A stretch of 64,000 nt of DNA from Halictus rubicundus (taxonomy: Eukaryota > Arthropoda > Insecta > Hymenoptera > Halictidae). A model generated the notes under the pieces. That model was not told the DNA's origin and did no database searches. It saw nothing but the letters and a program-made list of their open reading frames with translations. Position 1 is the stretch's first letter. Each line of letters begins with the position of its first letter. The translations under genes and the position numbers were made by a program. This document shows positions 15,100-30,100 of the stretch, piece by piece. Location of the stretch: positions 141,501 to 205,500 of the forward strand of contig NW_027488699.1 of assembly GCF_050948215.1 (NCBI RefSeq), read 5' to 3'.

Positions 15100-16110
15100 A
15101 TAGAGAATAGTATAGGATAAATGATATTATAGGATAGAGGATAGGATAGGGTAGAGGATAGGATAGAGAATAGGATAGGATAGAGAATAGTATAGGATAG
15201 AGAATAGTATAGGATAGAGAATAGTATAGGATAGATGATATTATAGGATAGAGGATAGGATAGGATAGAGGATAGGATAGGATAGAGGATAGGATAGGGT
15301 AGAGGATAGGATAGAGAATAGGATAGGATAGAGGATAGGATAGTATAGAGGATAGGATCGGATAGAGGATAGGATACGATAGAGGATAGGATAGAGAATA
15401 GGATAGGTTAGATGATAGTGTAGGATAGAGGATAGGATAGAGGACATGATATTATAGAGGATAGGATAGGATAGAGGATTGGATAGGGGATTGAATAGGA
15501 TAGAGGATAGGATAGGATAGGATAGATGATAATATAGGATAGAGGATAGGATAGGATTGAGGATAGGATAGGATAGGACAGAGCAGACGATAGAGGATAG
15601 GATAGAGAAGAGGATACGATAGATGATAGTATAGGATGGAGGATAGGATAGGATAGAGGATAGGATAGAGAATAGGATAGGATAGAGGATAGGATAGGAT
15701 AGAGAATAGGCTCGAATAGAGGATAGGATAGGGGATTGGATAGGATAGAGGATACGATAGGATAGAGGATAGGATAGGGTAGAGGATAGGATAGAGAATA
15801 GGATAGGATAGAGAATACGATATTATGGAGGATAGGATAGCATAGCGGATTATATAGAGGATTGGATAGGAGAGACGATAGGAGACGATAGAGGATAGTA
15901 TAGGATAGAGGATATCATAGGGTAGAGAATAGTATAGGATAGATGACATTATAGGATAGAGGATAAAATCGGATAGAGGATAGGATGTGGGATTGGATAT
16001 TATATAGCATACGATAGGATAGAGGATAGGATAGGGAAGATGATAGGATAGAGAATAGGATAGGATAGAGGATAGGAGAGGATAGAGGATAGGATCGGAT
16101 AGAGGATTGG
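15100..16110. repeat. 2.4-kb-spaced higher-order repeat, copy 1
   Basis: This block carries GATAAATGATATT, GGACATGATATTATAG, GGCTCGAATAG and TAGCGGATTATATAG monomers in a fixed order. The same order reappears from about 17525. The offset is 2425 before 15170 and 2408 after 15240. The 17-base change is one monomer: GAGAATAGTATAGGATA occurs three times in tandem at 15183-15237 but only twice in the partner copy. Confidence 0.8.
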
Positions 16111-17524
16111 ATAGAGAATACTATAGGTTCGATGATAGTATAGGATAGAGGATAGGATAGAGGAAACGATATTATAGAGGATAGGATTGGGCAGAGGATA
16201 GGATAGAGGATTGGATAGGATAGAGGATAGGATCGGATAGAGGATAGGATAGGATAGAGGATAGGATCGTATAGAGGATAGGATAGGTGATTGGATAGGA
16301 TAGAGGATAGGATAGGATAGAGGATAGGATCGGATAGAGGATAGGATAGGGGATTGGGTAGAATAGAGGATAGGATAGGGTAGAGGATAGGATAGGATAG
16401 AGGATAGGATAGGGTAGAGTATAGGTTACAGAATAGGATAGGATAGGATAGAGAATAGTATACGATAGATGATATTATAGGATGGAGGATAGGATAGGGT
16501 AGAGGATAGGATAGAGAATAGGATAGGATAGAGGATAGGATAGGATAGAGGATACGATCGGATAGGAGGATAGCATACGATAGAGGATAGGATAGGATAG
16601 AGGATAGGTTCGGATAGAGGATAGGATAGTTGATTGGATAGAATAGAGGATCGGATAGGATAGAGGATATGATAGGGTAGAGGATAGGATAGGATAGAGG
16701 ATAGGATAGGGTACAGTATAGGATACAGAATAGGATAGGCTAGGGTAGAGGATAGGATAGGATAGTGGATAGGATAGGATAGAGGATAGGATAGGGTAGA
16801 GTATAGGATACAGAATAGGATAGGATAGAGGATAGGATAGGATAGAGGATAGGATCGGATAGAGGATAGGATAGGATAGAGGATAGGATCGTATAGAGGA
16901 TAGGATAGGTGATTGGATAGGATAGAGGATAGGATAGGATAGAGGATAGGATCGGATAGAGGATAGGATAGGGGATTGGGTAGAATAGAGGATAGGATAG
17001 GGTAGAGGATAGGATAGGATAGAGGATAGGATAGGGTAGAGTATAGGTTACAGAATAGGATAGGATAGGATAGAGAATAGTATACGATAGATGATATTAT
17101 AGGATGGAGGATAGGATAGGGTAGAGGATAGGATAGAGAATAGGATAGGATAGAGGATAGGATAGGATAGAGGATACGATCGGATAGGAGGATAGCATAC
17201 GATAGAGGATAGGATAGGATAGAGGATAGGTTCGGATAGAGGATAGGATGGTTGATTGGATAGAATAGAGGATCGGATAGGATAGAGGATATGATAGGGT
17301 AGAGGATAGGATAGGATAGAGGATAGGATAGGATAGAGGATAGGATAGGGTACAGTATAGGATACAGAATAGGATAGGATAGGATAGAGGATAGGATCGG
17401 ATAGAGGATAGGATAGGGGATTGGATAGGATAGAGGATAGGATAGGATAGAGGATAGGATCGGATAGGATAGGATAGAGGATATTATAGGATAGAGGATA
17501 GGATAGGATAGAGGATAGAATAGG

Positions 17525-18520
17525 ATAGAGAATAGTATAGGATAAATGATATTATAGGATAGAGGATAGGATAGGGTAGAGGATAGGATAGAGAATAGGA
17601 TAGGATAGAGAATAGTATAGGATAGAGAATAGTATAGGATAGATGATATTATAGGTTAGAGGATAGGATAGGATAGAGGATAGGATAGGATAGAGGATAG
17701 GATAGGGTAGAGGATAGGATAGAGAATAGGATAGGATAGAGGATAGGATAGTATAGAGGATAGGATCGGATAGAGGATAGGATACGATAGAGGATAGGAT
17801 AGAGAATAGGATAGGTTAGATGATAGTGTAGGATAGAGGATAGGATAGAGGACATGATATTATAGAGGATAGGATAGGATAGAGGATTGGATAGGGGATT
17901 GGATAGGATAGAGGATAGGATAGGATAGGATAGATGATAATATAGGATAGAGGATAGGATAGGATTGAGGATAGGATAGGATAGGAAAGAGCAGACGATA
18001 GAGGATAGGATAGAGAATAGGATACGATAGATGATAGTATAGGATGGAGGATAGGATAGGATAGAGGATAGGATAGAGAATTGGATAGGATAGAGGATAG
18101 GATAGGATAGAGAATAGGCTCGAATAGAGGATAGGATAGGGGATTGGATAGGATAGAGGATACGATAGGATAGAGGATAGGATAGGGTAGAGGATAGGAT
18201 AGAGAATAGGATAGGATAGAGAATACGATATTATGGAGGATAGGATAGCATAGCGGATTATATAGAGGATTGGATAGGAGAGACGATAGGAGACGATAGA
18301 GGATAGTATAGGATAGAGGATATCATAGGGTAGAGAATAGTATAGGATAGATGATATTATAGGATAGAGGATAAGATCGGATAGAGGATAGGATGTGGGA
18401 TTGGATATTATAGAGCATAGGATAGGATAGAGGATAGGATAGGGAAGATGATAGGATAGATAATAGGATATGATAGAGGATAGGAGAGGATAGAGGATAG
18501 GATCGGATAGAGGATTGGAT
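17525..18520. repeat. 2.4-kb-spaced higher-order repeat, copy 2
   Basis: Second copy of the 15100-16110 block, one monomer shorter in the GAGAATAGTATAGG run and with scattered substitutions (for example GGTTAGAGG for GGATAGAGG near 17654). A further set of shared monomers (GGTTACAG, GTATACGATAG, GATCGGATAGGAGG, GGATAGTTGATTGG or GGATGGTTGATTGG) occurs at about 16.43, 17.05, 18.83, 19.77 and 20.05 kb, so this region is several overlapping duplications. Confidence 0.75.
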
Positions 18521-21500
18521 AGAGAATACGATAGGTTCGATGATAGTATAGGATAGAGGATAGGATAGAGGAAACGATATTATAGAGGATAGGATTGGGC
18601 AGAGGATAGGATAGAGGATTGGATAGGATAGAGGATAGGATCGGATAGAGGATAGGATAGGATAGAGGATAGGATCGTATAGAGGATAGGATAGGTGATT
18701 GGATAGGATAGAGGATAGGATAGGATAGAGGATAGGATCGGATAGAGGATAGGATAGGGGATTGGGTAGAATAGAGGATAGGATAGGGTAGAGGATAGGA
18801 TAGGATAGAGGATAGGATAGGGTAGAGTATAGGTTACAGAATAGGATAGGATAGGATAGAGAATAGTATACGATAGATGATATTATAGGATGGAGGATAG
18901 GATAGGGTAGAGGATAGGATAGAGAATAGGATAGGATAGAGGATAGGATAGGATAGAGGATACGATCGGATAGGAGGATAGCATACGATAGAGGATAGGA
19001 TAGGATAGAGGATAGGTTCGGATAGAGGATAGGATAGTTGATTGGATAGAATAGAGGATCGGATAGGATAGAGGATATGATAGGGTAGAGGATAGGATAG
19101 GATAGAGGATAGGATAGGGTACAGTATAGGATACAGAATAGGATAGGATAGGATAGAGGATAGGATCGGATAGATGATAGGATTGGATAGAGGATAGGAT
19201 CGTATAGAGGATAGGATAGGTGATTGGATAGGATACTGGATAGGATAGGATTGAGGATAGGATAGTAGAGTGGATAGGATAGGATAGAGCAGACGATAGA
19301 GGATAGGATAGAGAATAGGATAGGATAGATGATAGTATAGGGTAGAGGATAGGACATAGAATAGGATAGGATAGAGGATAGGATAGGATAGGATAGAGGA
19401 TTGGATCGGATAGAGGATAGGATAGGGGATTGGATAGGATAGAGGATAGGATTGGATAGAGGATAGGATCGTATAGAGGATAGGATAGGTGATTGGATAG
19501 GATACAGGATAGGATAGGATTGAGGATAGGATAGTAGAGTGGATAGGATAGGATAGAGCAGACGATAGAGGATAGGATAGAGAATAGGATAGGATAGAGG
19601 ATTGGATCGGATAGAGGATAGGATAGGGGATTGGATAGGATAGAGGATAGGATAGGATAGAGGATAGGATCGGATAGAGGATAGGATAGGGGATTGGGTA
19701 GGATAGAGGATAGGATAGGGTAGAGGATAGGATAGGATAGAGGATAGGTTAGGGTAGGGTATAGGATACAGAATAGGATAGGATAGGATAGAGAATAGTA
19801 TACGATAGATGATATTATAGGATAGAGGATAGGATAGGGTAGAGGATAGGATAGAGAATAGGATAGGATAGAGGATAGGATAGGATAGATGATACGATCG
19901 GATAGGAGGATAGCATACGATAGAGGATAGGATGGGATAGAGGATAGGTTCGGATAGAGCATAGGATAGTTGATTGGATAGAATAGAGGATCGGATAGGA
20001 TAGAGGATAGGATAGGGTAGAGGATAGGATAGGATAGAGGATAGGATACAGAATAGGATAGGATATGATAGAGAATAGTATACGATAGATGATATTATAG
20101 GATAGAGGATAGGATAGGGTAGAGGATAGGATAGAGAATAGGATAGGATAGAGGATAGGATAGGATAGAGGATACGATCGGATAGGAGGATAGCATACGA
20201 TAGAGGATAGGATGGGATAGAGGATAGGTTCGGATAGAGGATAGGATAGTTGATTGGATAGAATAGAGGATCGGATAGGATAGAGGATAGGATAGGGTAG
20301 AGGATAGGATAGGATAGAGGATAGGATAGTATAGTGGATAGGATAGGATAGAGCAGACGATAGAGGATAGGATAGAGAATAGGATAGGATAGAGAATAGT
20401 ATAGGATAGAGGATAGGATAGGATAGAGGATACTATATTATAGAGGATAGGATAGGATAGAGGATAGGATCGGATAGTGGATAGTATAGGGTAGAGGATA
20501 GGATAGAGAATAGGATAAGATAGAGGATAGGATAGGATAGAGGATAGGATAGGATAGAGGATAGGATAGGATAGAGGATAGGATAGAGAATAGAATAGGA
20601 TAGAGGATAGGTTAGGATATAGGATAGGATAGGATAGAGGATAGGATCGGATAGAGGATAGGGTAGGATAGAGGATAGGATCGGATACAGGATAGGATAC
20701 GATAGAGGATAGGATAGGATTGAGGATAGGATAGGGTAGAGTATAGGATACAGAATAGGATAGGATAGAGGATAGGATAGGATTGAGGATAGGATGGGAT
20801 AGTGGATAGGATAGGATAGAGCAGACGATAGAGGATAGGATAGAGAATAGGATAGGATAGGGTAGAGGATAGGATAGAGAATAGGATAGGATAGAGGATA
20901 AGATAGGATAGAGAATACGATATTATAGAGGATAGGATAGGATAGAGGATAGGATTGGACAGAGTACAGGATAGGGGATTGGATAGGATAGAGGATAGGA
21001 TAGGATACAGGATAGGATAGGATAGAGGATAAGATAGGGTTGAAGATAGGATAGGATTGAGGATAGGATAGGATAGTGGATAGGATACTGGATTGGATAG
21101 GATAGATGATAGGATAGGATTGAGGATAGGTTGGGATAGTGGATAGGATAGGATAGAGCAGACGATAGGGGATAGGATAGAGAATAGGATAGGATAGGGT
21201 AGAGGATAGGATAGAGAATAGGATAGGATAGAGGATAAGATAGGATAGAGGATAGGATAGGATAGAGAATAGTATAGGATAAATGATATTATAGGATAGA
21301 GGATAGGATAGGGTAGAGGATAGGATAGAGAATAGGATAGGATAGAGAATAGTATAGGATAGATGATATTATAGGATAGAGGATAGGATAGGATAGAGGA
21401 TAGGATAGGGTAGAGGATAGGATAGAGAATAGGACAGGATAGAGGATAGGATAGTATAGAGGATAGGATCGGATAGAGGATAGGATACGATAGAGGATAG

Positions 21501-22299
21501 GATAGAGAATAGGATAGGTTAGATGATAGTGTAGGATAGAGGATAGGATAGAGGATACGATATTATAGAGGATAGGATAGAGGATTGGATAGAGGATAGG
21601 ATAGGATAGAGGATATGATCGGATAGAGGATAGGATACGATAGAGGATAGAATAGGATAGAGAATAGGATAGAGAATAGGATAGGATAGAGGATAGGATC
21701 GTATAGACGATAGGATAGGTGATTGGATAGGATAGAGGATAGGATAGGGTTGAGAATAGGATAGAGAATAGGATAGGATAGAGGATAGGATGTGATAGAG
21801 GATAGGATCGGATAGAGGATAGGATAGGGGATTGGATAGTATAGAGGATATAATAGGATAGAGGATAGGATAGGATAGAGGATCGGATAGGATAGAGGAT
21901 AGGATAGGATAGAGGATAGGATAGAGGATAGGATAGAGGATAGGATAGAAGATTGGATAGGATAGGGGGTTGGATAGAATAGAGGATAGGATAGGATAGA
22001 GGATAGGATACGATACAGGATAGTGTAGGATATAGGATAGGATAGGATAGAGAATAGGATAGGGCAGAGAATAGGATAGTGAATAGGATAGGATAGAGGA
22101 TAGGATAGGATAGAGGATAGGATCGTATAGAGAATAGGATGGGGGATTGGATAGGATAGAGGATAGGATAGGATACAGGATAGGATAGGGTAGAGTATAG
22201 GATACAGAATAGGATAGGATAGAGGATAGGATAGGATACGATAGAGGATAGTATAGGATAGAGGATAGGATAGGATAGAGAATAGTATAGGATAGATGA

Positions 22300-22990
22300 T
22301 ATTATAGGATAGAGGATAGGACAGGATAGAGGATAAGATCGTATAGAGGATAGGATAGGTGATTGGATAGGATAGAGGATAGGATAGGGTAGAGGATAGG
22401 ATAGAGAATAGGATACTATAGAGGATAGGATGTGATAGAGGATAGGATCGGATAGAGGATAGGATAGGGGATTGGATAGTATAGAGGATATAATAGGATA
22501 GAGGATAGGATAGAATAGAGGATCGGATAGGATAGAGGATAGGATAGGATAGAGGATAGGATAGAGGATAGTATAGATGATAGAATAGAAGATTGGATAG
22601 GATAGGGGAGTGGATAGAATAGAGGATAGGATAGGATAGAGGATAGGATACGATACAGGATAGTATAGGATAGAGGATAGGATAGGATAGAGAATAGGAT
22701 AGGGCAGAGAATAGGATACAGAATAGGATAGGATAGAGGATAGGATAGGATAGAGGATAGGATCGGATAGAGGATAGGATAGGTGATTGGATAGGATAGA
22801 GGATAGGATAGGATAGAGGATAGGATAGGATAGGATAGAGGATAGGATAGGGTTGAGGATAGGATAGGATTGAGGATAGGATAGGATAGTGGATAGGATA
22901 GGGGATTGGATACTATAGAGGATAGGATAGGATAGACGATAGGATAGGATAGAGGATAGGATAGGGTAGAGGATAGGATAGGATAGCATA
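22300..22990. repeat. Dispersed satellite block shared with 39.53-40.23 kb
   Basis: The order GGATAAGATCGTATAG, GGTGATTGG, GGATACTATAG, GGATGTGATAG, GGGGATTGGATAGTATAG, GATATAATAGG and TAGAATAGAAGATTGG is found here and again about 17.2 kb downstream. The GGATAAGATC marker lies at 22331 and 39559. This shows that blocks move over long distances within the array, not only between neighbours. Confidence 0.65.
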
Positions 22991-23601
22991 GAGGATAGGA
23001 TAGGGTAGAGGATAGGATCGGATACAGGATGGGATAGGGTAGAGTATAGGATACAGAATAGGATAGGATAGAGGATAGGATAGGATAGAGGATAGGATCG
23101 GATAGAGGATAGGATAGGTGATTGGATAGGATAGAGGATAGGATAGGATAGGGGATTGGATAGTATAGAGGATATAATAAGGTAGAGGATAGGATAGGAT
23201 AGAGGATTCGATAGGATAGAGGATACGATAGGATAGAGGATAGGATAGAGGAGAGGATAGAGGATAGGATAGAAGATTGGATAGGATAGGGGGTTGGATA
23301 GAATAGAGGATAGGATAGGATAGAGGATAGGATACGATACAGGATAGTGTAGGATAGAGGATAGGATAGGATAGAGAATAGGATAGGGCAGAGAATAGGA
23401 TACAGAATAGGATAGGATAGAGGATAGGATAGGATAGAGGATAGGATAGGACAGAGGATAGGATCGTATAGAGGATAGGATGGGGGATTGGATAGGATAG
23501 AGGATAGGATAGGGTAGAGGATAGGATAGGATAGAGGATAGGATAGTATACAGGATAGGATAGGGTAGAGTATAGGATACAGAATAGGATAGGATAGAGG
23601 A

Positions 23602-25378
23602 TAGGATAGGATACGATAGAGGATAGTATAGGATAGAGGATAGGATAGGATAGAGAATAGTATAGGATAGATGATATTATAGGATAGAGGATAGGGTAGG
23701 ATAGAGGATAGGATCGTATAGAGGATAGGATAGGTGATTGGATAGGATAGAGGATAGGATAGGGTAGAGGATAGGATAGAGAATAGGATAGGATAGAGGA
23801 TAGGATGTGATAGAGGATAGGATCGGATAGAGGATAGGATAGGTGATTGGATAGGATAGAGGATAGGATAGGATAGAGGATAGGATAGAGAATAGGATAC
23901 TATAGAGGATAGGATGTGATAGAGGATAGGATCGGATAGAGGATAGGATAGGGGATTGGATAGTATAGAGGATAGGATAGAATAGAGGATCGGATAGGAT
24001 AGAGGATAGGATAGGATAGAGGATAGGATAGAGGATAGGATAGAGGATAGGATAGAAGATTAGATAGGATAGGGGATTGGATAGAATAGAGGATAGGATA
24101 GGATAGAGGATAGGATACGATACAGGATAGTATAGGATAGAGGATAGGATAGGATAGAGAATAGGATAGGGCAGAGAATAGGATACAGAATAGGATAGGA
24201 TAGAGAATAGAATAGGATAGAGGATAGGATAGGATAGTGGATAGGATAGGATAGAGCAGACGATAGAGGATAGGATAGAGAATAGGATACGATAGATGAT
24301 AGTATAGGATGGAGGATAGGATAGGGTACAGGGTAGGATAGAGAATAGGATAGGATAGAGGATAGGATGGGATAGAGGATAGGATCGGATAGAGGATAGG
24401 ATAGGATAGAGGATAGGATCGGATAGAGGATAGGATAGGTGATTGGATAGGATAGAGGATAGGATAGGATAGGGGATTGGATAGTATAGAGGATATAATA
24501 GGGTAGAGGATAGGATAGGATAGAGGATTCGATAGGATAGAGGATAGGATAGGATAGAGGATAGGATAGAGGAGAGGATAGAGGATAGGATAGAAGATTG
24601 GATAGGATAGGGGGTTGGATAGAATAGAGGATAGGATAGTATAGAGGATAGGATACGATACAGGATAGTGTAGGATAGAGGATAGGATAGGATAGAGAAT
24701 AGGATAGGGCAGAGAATAGGATACAGAATAGGATAGGATAGAGGATAGGATAGGAGAGAGGATAGGATAGGATACAGGATAGGATAGGGTAGAGTATAGG
24801 ATACAGAATAGGATAGGATAGAGGATAGGATATGATACGATAGAGGATAGTATAGGATAGAGGATAGGATAGGATAGAGAATAGTATAGGATAGATGATA
24901 TTATAGGATAGAGGATAGGATAGGATAGAGGATAGGATCGTATAGAGGATAGGATAGGTGATTGGATAGGATAGAGGATAGGATAGGGTAGAGGATAGGA
25001 TAGAGAATAGGATAGGATAGAGGATAGGATGTGATAGAGGATAGGATCGGATAGAGGATAGGATAGGTGATTGGATAGGATAGAGGATAGGATAGGATGG
25101 AGGATAGGATAGGATAGGATAGAGGATAGGATAGGGTTGAGGATAGGATAGGATTGAGGATAGGATAGGATAGTGGATAGGATAGGGGATTGGATAGGAT
25201 AGAGGATAGGATAGGATAGACGATAGGATAGGATAGAGGATAGGATAGGATAGAGGATAGGTTCGGATAGATGATAGGATAGGGGATTGGATAGAATAGA
25301 GGATAGGATAGGATAGAGGATAGGATACGATAGAGGATAGTATAGGATACAGGATAGGATAGGATAGAGAATAGTATA
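23602..25378. repeat. ~1.78-kb higher-order satellite unit, copy 1
   Basis: First of two adjacent copies of a unit of roughly 1.78-1.79 kb. The rare boundary motif GAACACAAGATATTATTGG ends it at 25379 and recurs at 27156. Internal markers (GCAGACG at 24256 and 26050, TTCGAT at 24529 and 26322) are offset by 1793-1794, the boundary motif by 1777. The difference again is about one monomer. Similarity weakens left of about 23.9 kb. Confidence 0.7.
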
Positions 25379-27155
25379 GAACACAAGATATTATTGGATA
25401 GAGGATAGGATAGAGGATAGGATAGAGGATAGGATAGAGGATAGGATAGGGGATTGGATAGTATAGAGGATAGGATAGAATAGAGGATCGGATAGGATAG
25501 AGGATAGGATACGATAGAGGATAGTATAGGATAGAGGATAGTATAGGATAGAGAATAGTATAGGATAGATGATATTATAGGATAGAGGATAGGATAGGAT
25601 AGAGGATAGGATCGTATAGAGGATAGGATAGGTGATTGGATAGGATAGAGGATAGGATAGGGTAGAGGATAGGATAGAGAATAGGATAGGATAGAGGATA
25701 GGATGTGATAGAGGATAGGATCGGATAGAGGATAGGATAGGGGATTGGATAGTATAGAGGATAGGATAGAATAGAGGATCGGATAGGATAGAGGATAGGA
25801 TAGGATAGAGGATAGGATAGAGGATAGGATAGAGGATAGGATAGAAGATTGGATAGGATAGGGGATTGGATAGAATAGAGGATAGGATAGGATAGAGGAT
25901 AGGATACGATACAGGATAGTATAGGATAGAGGATAGGATAGAATAGGATAGAGAATAGGATAGGGCAGAGAATAGGATACAGAATAGGATAGGATAGAGA
26001 ATAGAATAGGATAGAGGATAGGATAGGATAGTGGATAGGATAGGATAGAGCAGACGATAGAGGATAGGATAGAGAATAGGATACGATAGATGATAGTATA
26101 GGATGGAGGATAGGATAGGGTACAGGGTAGGATAGAGAATAGGATAGGATAGAGGATAGGATGGGATAGAGGATAGGATCGGATAGAGGATAGGATAGGA
26201 TAGAGGATAGGATCGGATAGAGGATAGGATAGGTGATTGGATAGGATAGAGGATAGGATAGGATAGGGGATTGGATAGTATAGAGGATATAATAGGGTAG
26301 AGGATAGGATAGGATAGAGGATTCGATAGGATAGAGGATAGGATAGGATAGAGGATAGGATAGAGGAGAGGATAGAGGATAGGATAGAAGATTGGATAGG
26401 ATAGGGGGTTGGATAGAATAGAGGATAGGATAGTATAGAGGGTAGGATACGATACAGGAGAGTGTAGGATAGAGGATAGGATAGGATAGAGAATAGGATA
26501 GGGCAGAGAATAGGATACAGAATAGGATAGGATAGAGGATAGGATAGGATAGAGGATAGGATAGGATACAGGATAGGATAGGGTAGAGTATAGGATACAG
26601 AATAGGATAGGATAGAGGATAGGATATGATACGATAGAGGATAGTATAGGATAGAGGATAGGATAGGATAGAGAATAGTATAGGATAGATGATATTATAG
26701 GATAGAGGATAGGATAGGATAGAGGATAGGATCGTATAGAGGATAGGATAGGTGATTGGATAGGATAGAGGATAGGATAGGGTAGAGGATAGGATAGAGA
26801 ATAGGATAGGATAGAGGATAGGATGTGATAGAGGATAGGATCGGATAGAGGATAGGATAGGTGATTGGATAGGATAGAGGATAGGATAGGATAGGATAGA
26901 GGATAGGATAGGGTTGAGGATAGGATAGGATTGAGGATAGGATAGGATAGTGGATAGGATAGGGGATTGGATAGGATAGAGGATAGGATAGGATAGACGA
27001 TAGGATAGGATAGAGGATAGGATAGGATAGAGGATAGGTTCGGATAGATGATAGGATAGGGGATTGGATAGAATAGAGGATAGGATAGGATAGAGGATAG
27101 GATACGATAGAGGATAGTATAGGATACAGGATAGGATAGGATAGAGAATAGTATA
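25379..27155. repeat. ~1.78-kb higher-order satellite unit, copy 2
   Basis: Runs from one GAACACAAGATATTATTGG boundary motif to the next. Its first roughly 815 bases also match the start of the following 5.17-kb unit (27156 onward), and its last roughly 1.1 kb matches the end of that 5.17-kb unit (to 32330). The longer unit therefore looks like this one with extra satellite inserted or amplified in the middle. Confidence 0.75.
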
Positions 27156-30100
27156 GAACACAAGATATTATTGGATAGAGGATAGGATAGAGGATAGGAT
27201 AGAGGATAGGATAGAGGATAGGATAGGGGATTGGATAGTATAGAGGATAGGATAGAATAGAGGATCGGATAGGATAGAGGATAGGATACGATAGAGGATA
27301 GTATAGGATAGAGGATAGTATAGGATAGAGAATAGTATAGGATAGATGATATTATAGGATAGAGGATAGGATAGGATAGAGGATAGGATCGTATAGAGGA
27401 TAGGATAGGTGATTGGATAGGATAGAGGATAGGATAGGGTAGAGGATAGGATAGAGAATAGGATAGGATAGAGGATAGGATGTGATAGAGGATAGGATCG
27501 GGTAGAGGATAGGATAGGGGATTGGATAGTATAGAGGATAGGATAGAATAGAGGATCGGATAGGATAGAGGATAGGATAGGATAGAGGATAGGATAGAGG
27601 ATAGGATAGAGGATAGGATAGAAGATTGGATAGGATAGGGGATTGGATAGAATAGAGGATAGGATAGGATAGAGGATAGGATACGATACAGGATAGTATA
27701 GGATGGAGGATAGGATAGGATAGGATAGAGAATAGGATAGGGCAGAGAATAGGATACAGAATAGGATAGGATAGAGAATAGAATAGGATAGAGGATAGGA
27801 TAGGATAGTGGATAGGATAGGATAGAGCAGACGATAGAGGATAGGATAGAGAATAGGATACGATAGATGATAGTATAGGATGGAGGATAGGATAGGGTAC
27901 AGGGTAGGATAGAGAATAGGATAGGATAGAGGATAGGATGGGATAGAGGATAGGATCGGATAGAGGATAGGATACGATAGAGGATAGTATAGAGGATTGG
28001 ATAGGATAGAGGATATTATAGGATAAAGGATAGGATAGGATACAGGATAGGATAGGATAGAGGATAGGAGAGGATTGAGGACAGGATAGGATTGAGGATA
28101 GGATAGATGATATTATAGGATAGAGGATAGGATAGGATAGAGGATAGGTTCGGATAGATGATAGGATAGGGGATTGTATAGAATAGAGGATAGGATAGGA
28201 TAGAGGATAGGATACGATAGAGGATAGTATAGGATAGAGGATAGGATAGTATAGAGAATAGTATAGAATAGAAGATATTATAGGATAGAGAATAGGATAG
28301 GATAGAGGATAGGATAGAGGATAGGATAGAGGATAGGATAGAAGATTGGATAGGATAGAGGATAGGATAGGATAGCAGATAGGATAGGATGGAGTATATT
28401 ATAGGATTGAGGATAGGATAGGGTTCAGGATAGGATAGGATAGAGGATAGGATACGATAGACGATAGTATAGGATAGAGGATAGGATACGATAGAGAATA
28501 GTATAGGATAGATGATATTATAGGATAGAGGATAGGATAGGATAGAGGATAGGTTCGGATAGACGATAGGATAGGGAATTGGATAGAATAGAGGATAGGA
28601 TAGAATAGAGGATAGGATACGATAGACGATAGTATAGGATAGAGGATAGGATACGATAGAGGATAGTATAGGATAGAGGACAGGATAGGATAGAGAATAG
28701 TATAGGATAGATGATATTATAGGATAGAGGATATTATAGGATAGAGGATAGGATAGAGGATAGGATCGGATAGAGAATAGTATAGGATAGATGATATTAT
28801 AGGATAGAGGATAGGATAGGGTAGAGGATAGAAACTTATAGAGGATAGGATAGGGGATTGGATAGTATAGAGGATATAATAGGATAGAGGATAGGATAGG
28901 ATGGAGGATCGGATAGGATAGAGGATAGGATACGATAGAGAATAGTATAGGATAGATGATATTATAGGATAGAGGATAGGATAGGATAGAGGATAGGATC
29001 GGATAGAGGATAGGATAGGGGATTGGGTAGTATAGAGGAGAGGATAGGATAGCCGATAGGATAGGATGGAGTATAGGATAGGATTGAGGATACGATAGGG
29101 TTCAGGATAGAATAGGATAGAGGATAGGATACGATAGAGGATAGTATAGGATAGAGGATAGGATACGATAGAGAATAGTATAGGATAGATGATATTATTG
29201 GATAGAGGATAGGATAGGATAGAGGATAGGATCGTATAGAGGATAGGATAGGTGATTGGATAGGATAGAGGATAGGATAGGATAGAGGATAGGATAGAGG
29301 ATAGGATAGGATAGAGGATAGGATGTGATAGAGGATAGGATTTGATAGAGGATAGGATAGGGGATTGGATAGTATAGAGGATATAATAGGATAGAGGATA
29401 GGATAGGATAGAGAATAGGATAGGGCAGAGAATAGGATACAGAATAGGATAGGATAGAGGATAGGATAGGATAGATGATAGGATAGGTGATTGGATAGGA
29501 TAGACGATAGGATAGGATAGAGGATAGGATAGGATAGGATAGGATAGAGGATAGGATAGGGTTGAGGATAGGATAGGATTGAGGATAGGATAGGATAGTG
29601 GATAGGATAGGGGATTGGATAGGATAGAGGATAGGATACGATAGACGATAGGATAGGATAGAGGATAGGATAGATTAGAGGATAGGATAGGATAGCATAG
29701 AGGATAGGATAGGGTAGAGGATAGGATCGGATACAGGATAGGATAGGGTAGAGTATAGGATACAGAATAGGATAGGATAGAGGATAGGATAGGATAGAGG
29801 ATAGGATAGGATAGAGGATAGGATAGGATAGAGGATAGGATCGTATAGAGGATAGGATGGGGGATTGGATAGGATAGAGGATAGGATAGGGTAGAGGATA
29901 GGATAGGATAGAGGATAGGATAGGATACAGGATAGGATAGGGTAGAGTATAGGATACAGAATAGGATAGGATAGAGGATAGGATAGGATACGATAGAGGA
30001 TAGTATAGGATAGAGGATAGGATAGGATAGAGAATAGGATAGGGCAGAGAATAGGATACAGAATAGGATAGGATAGAGGATAGGATAGGATAGAGGATAG

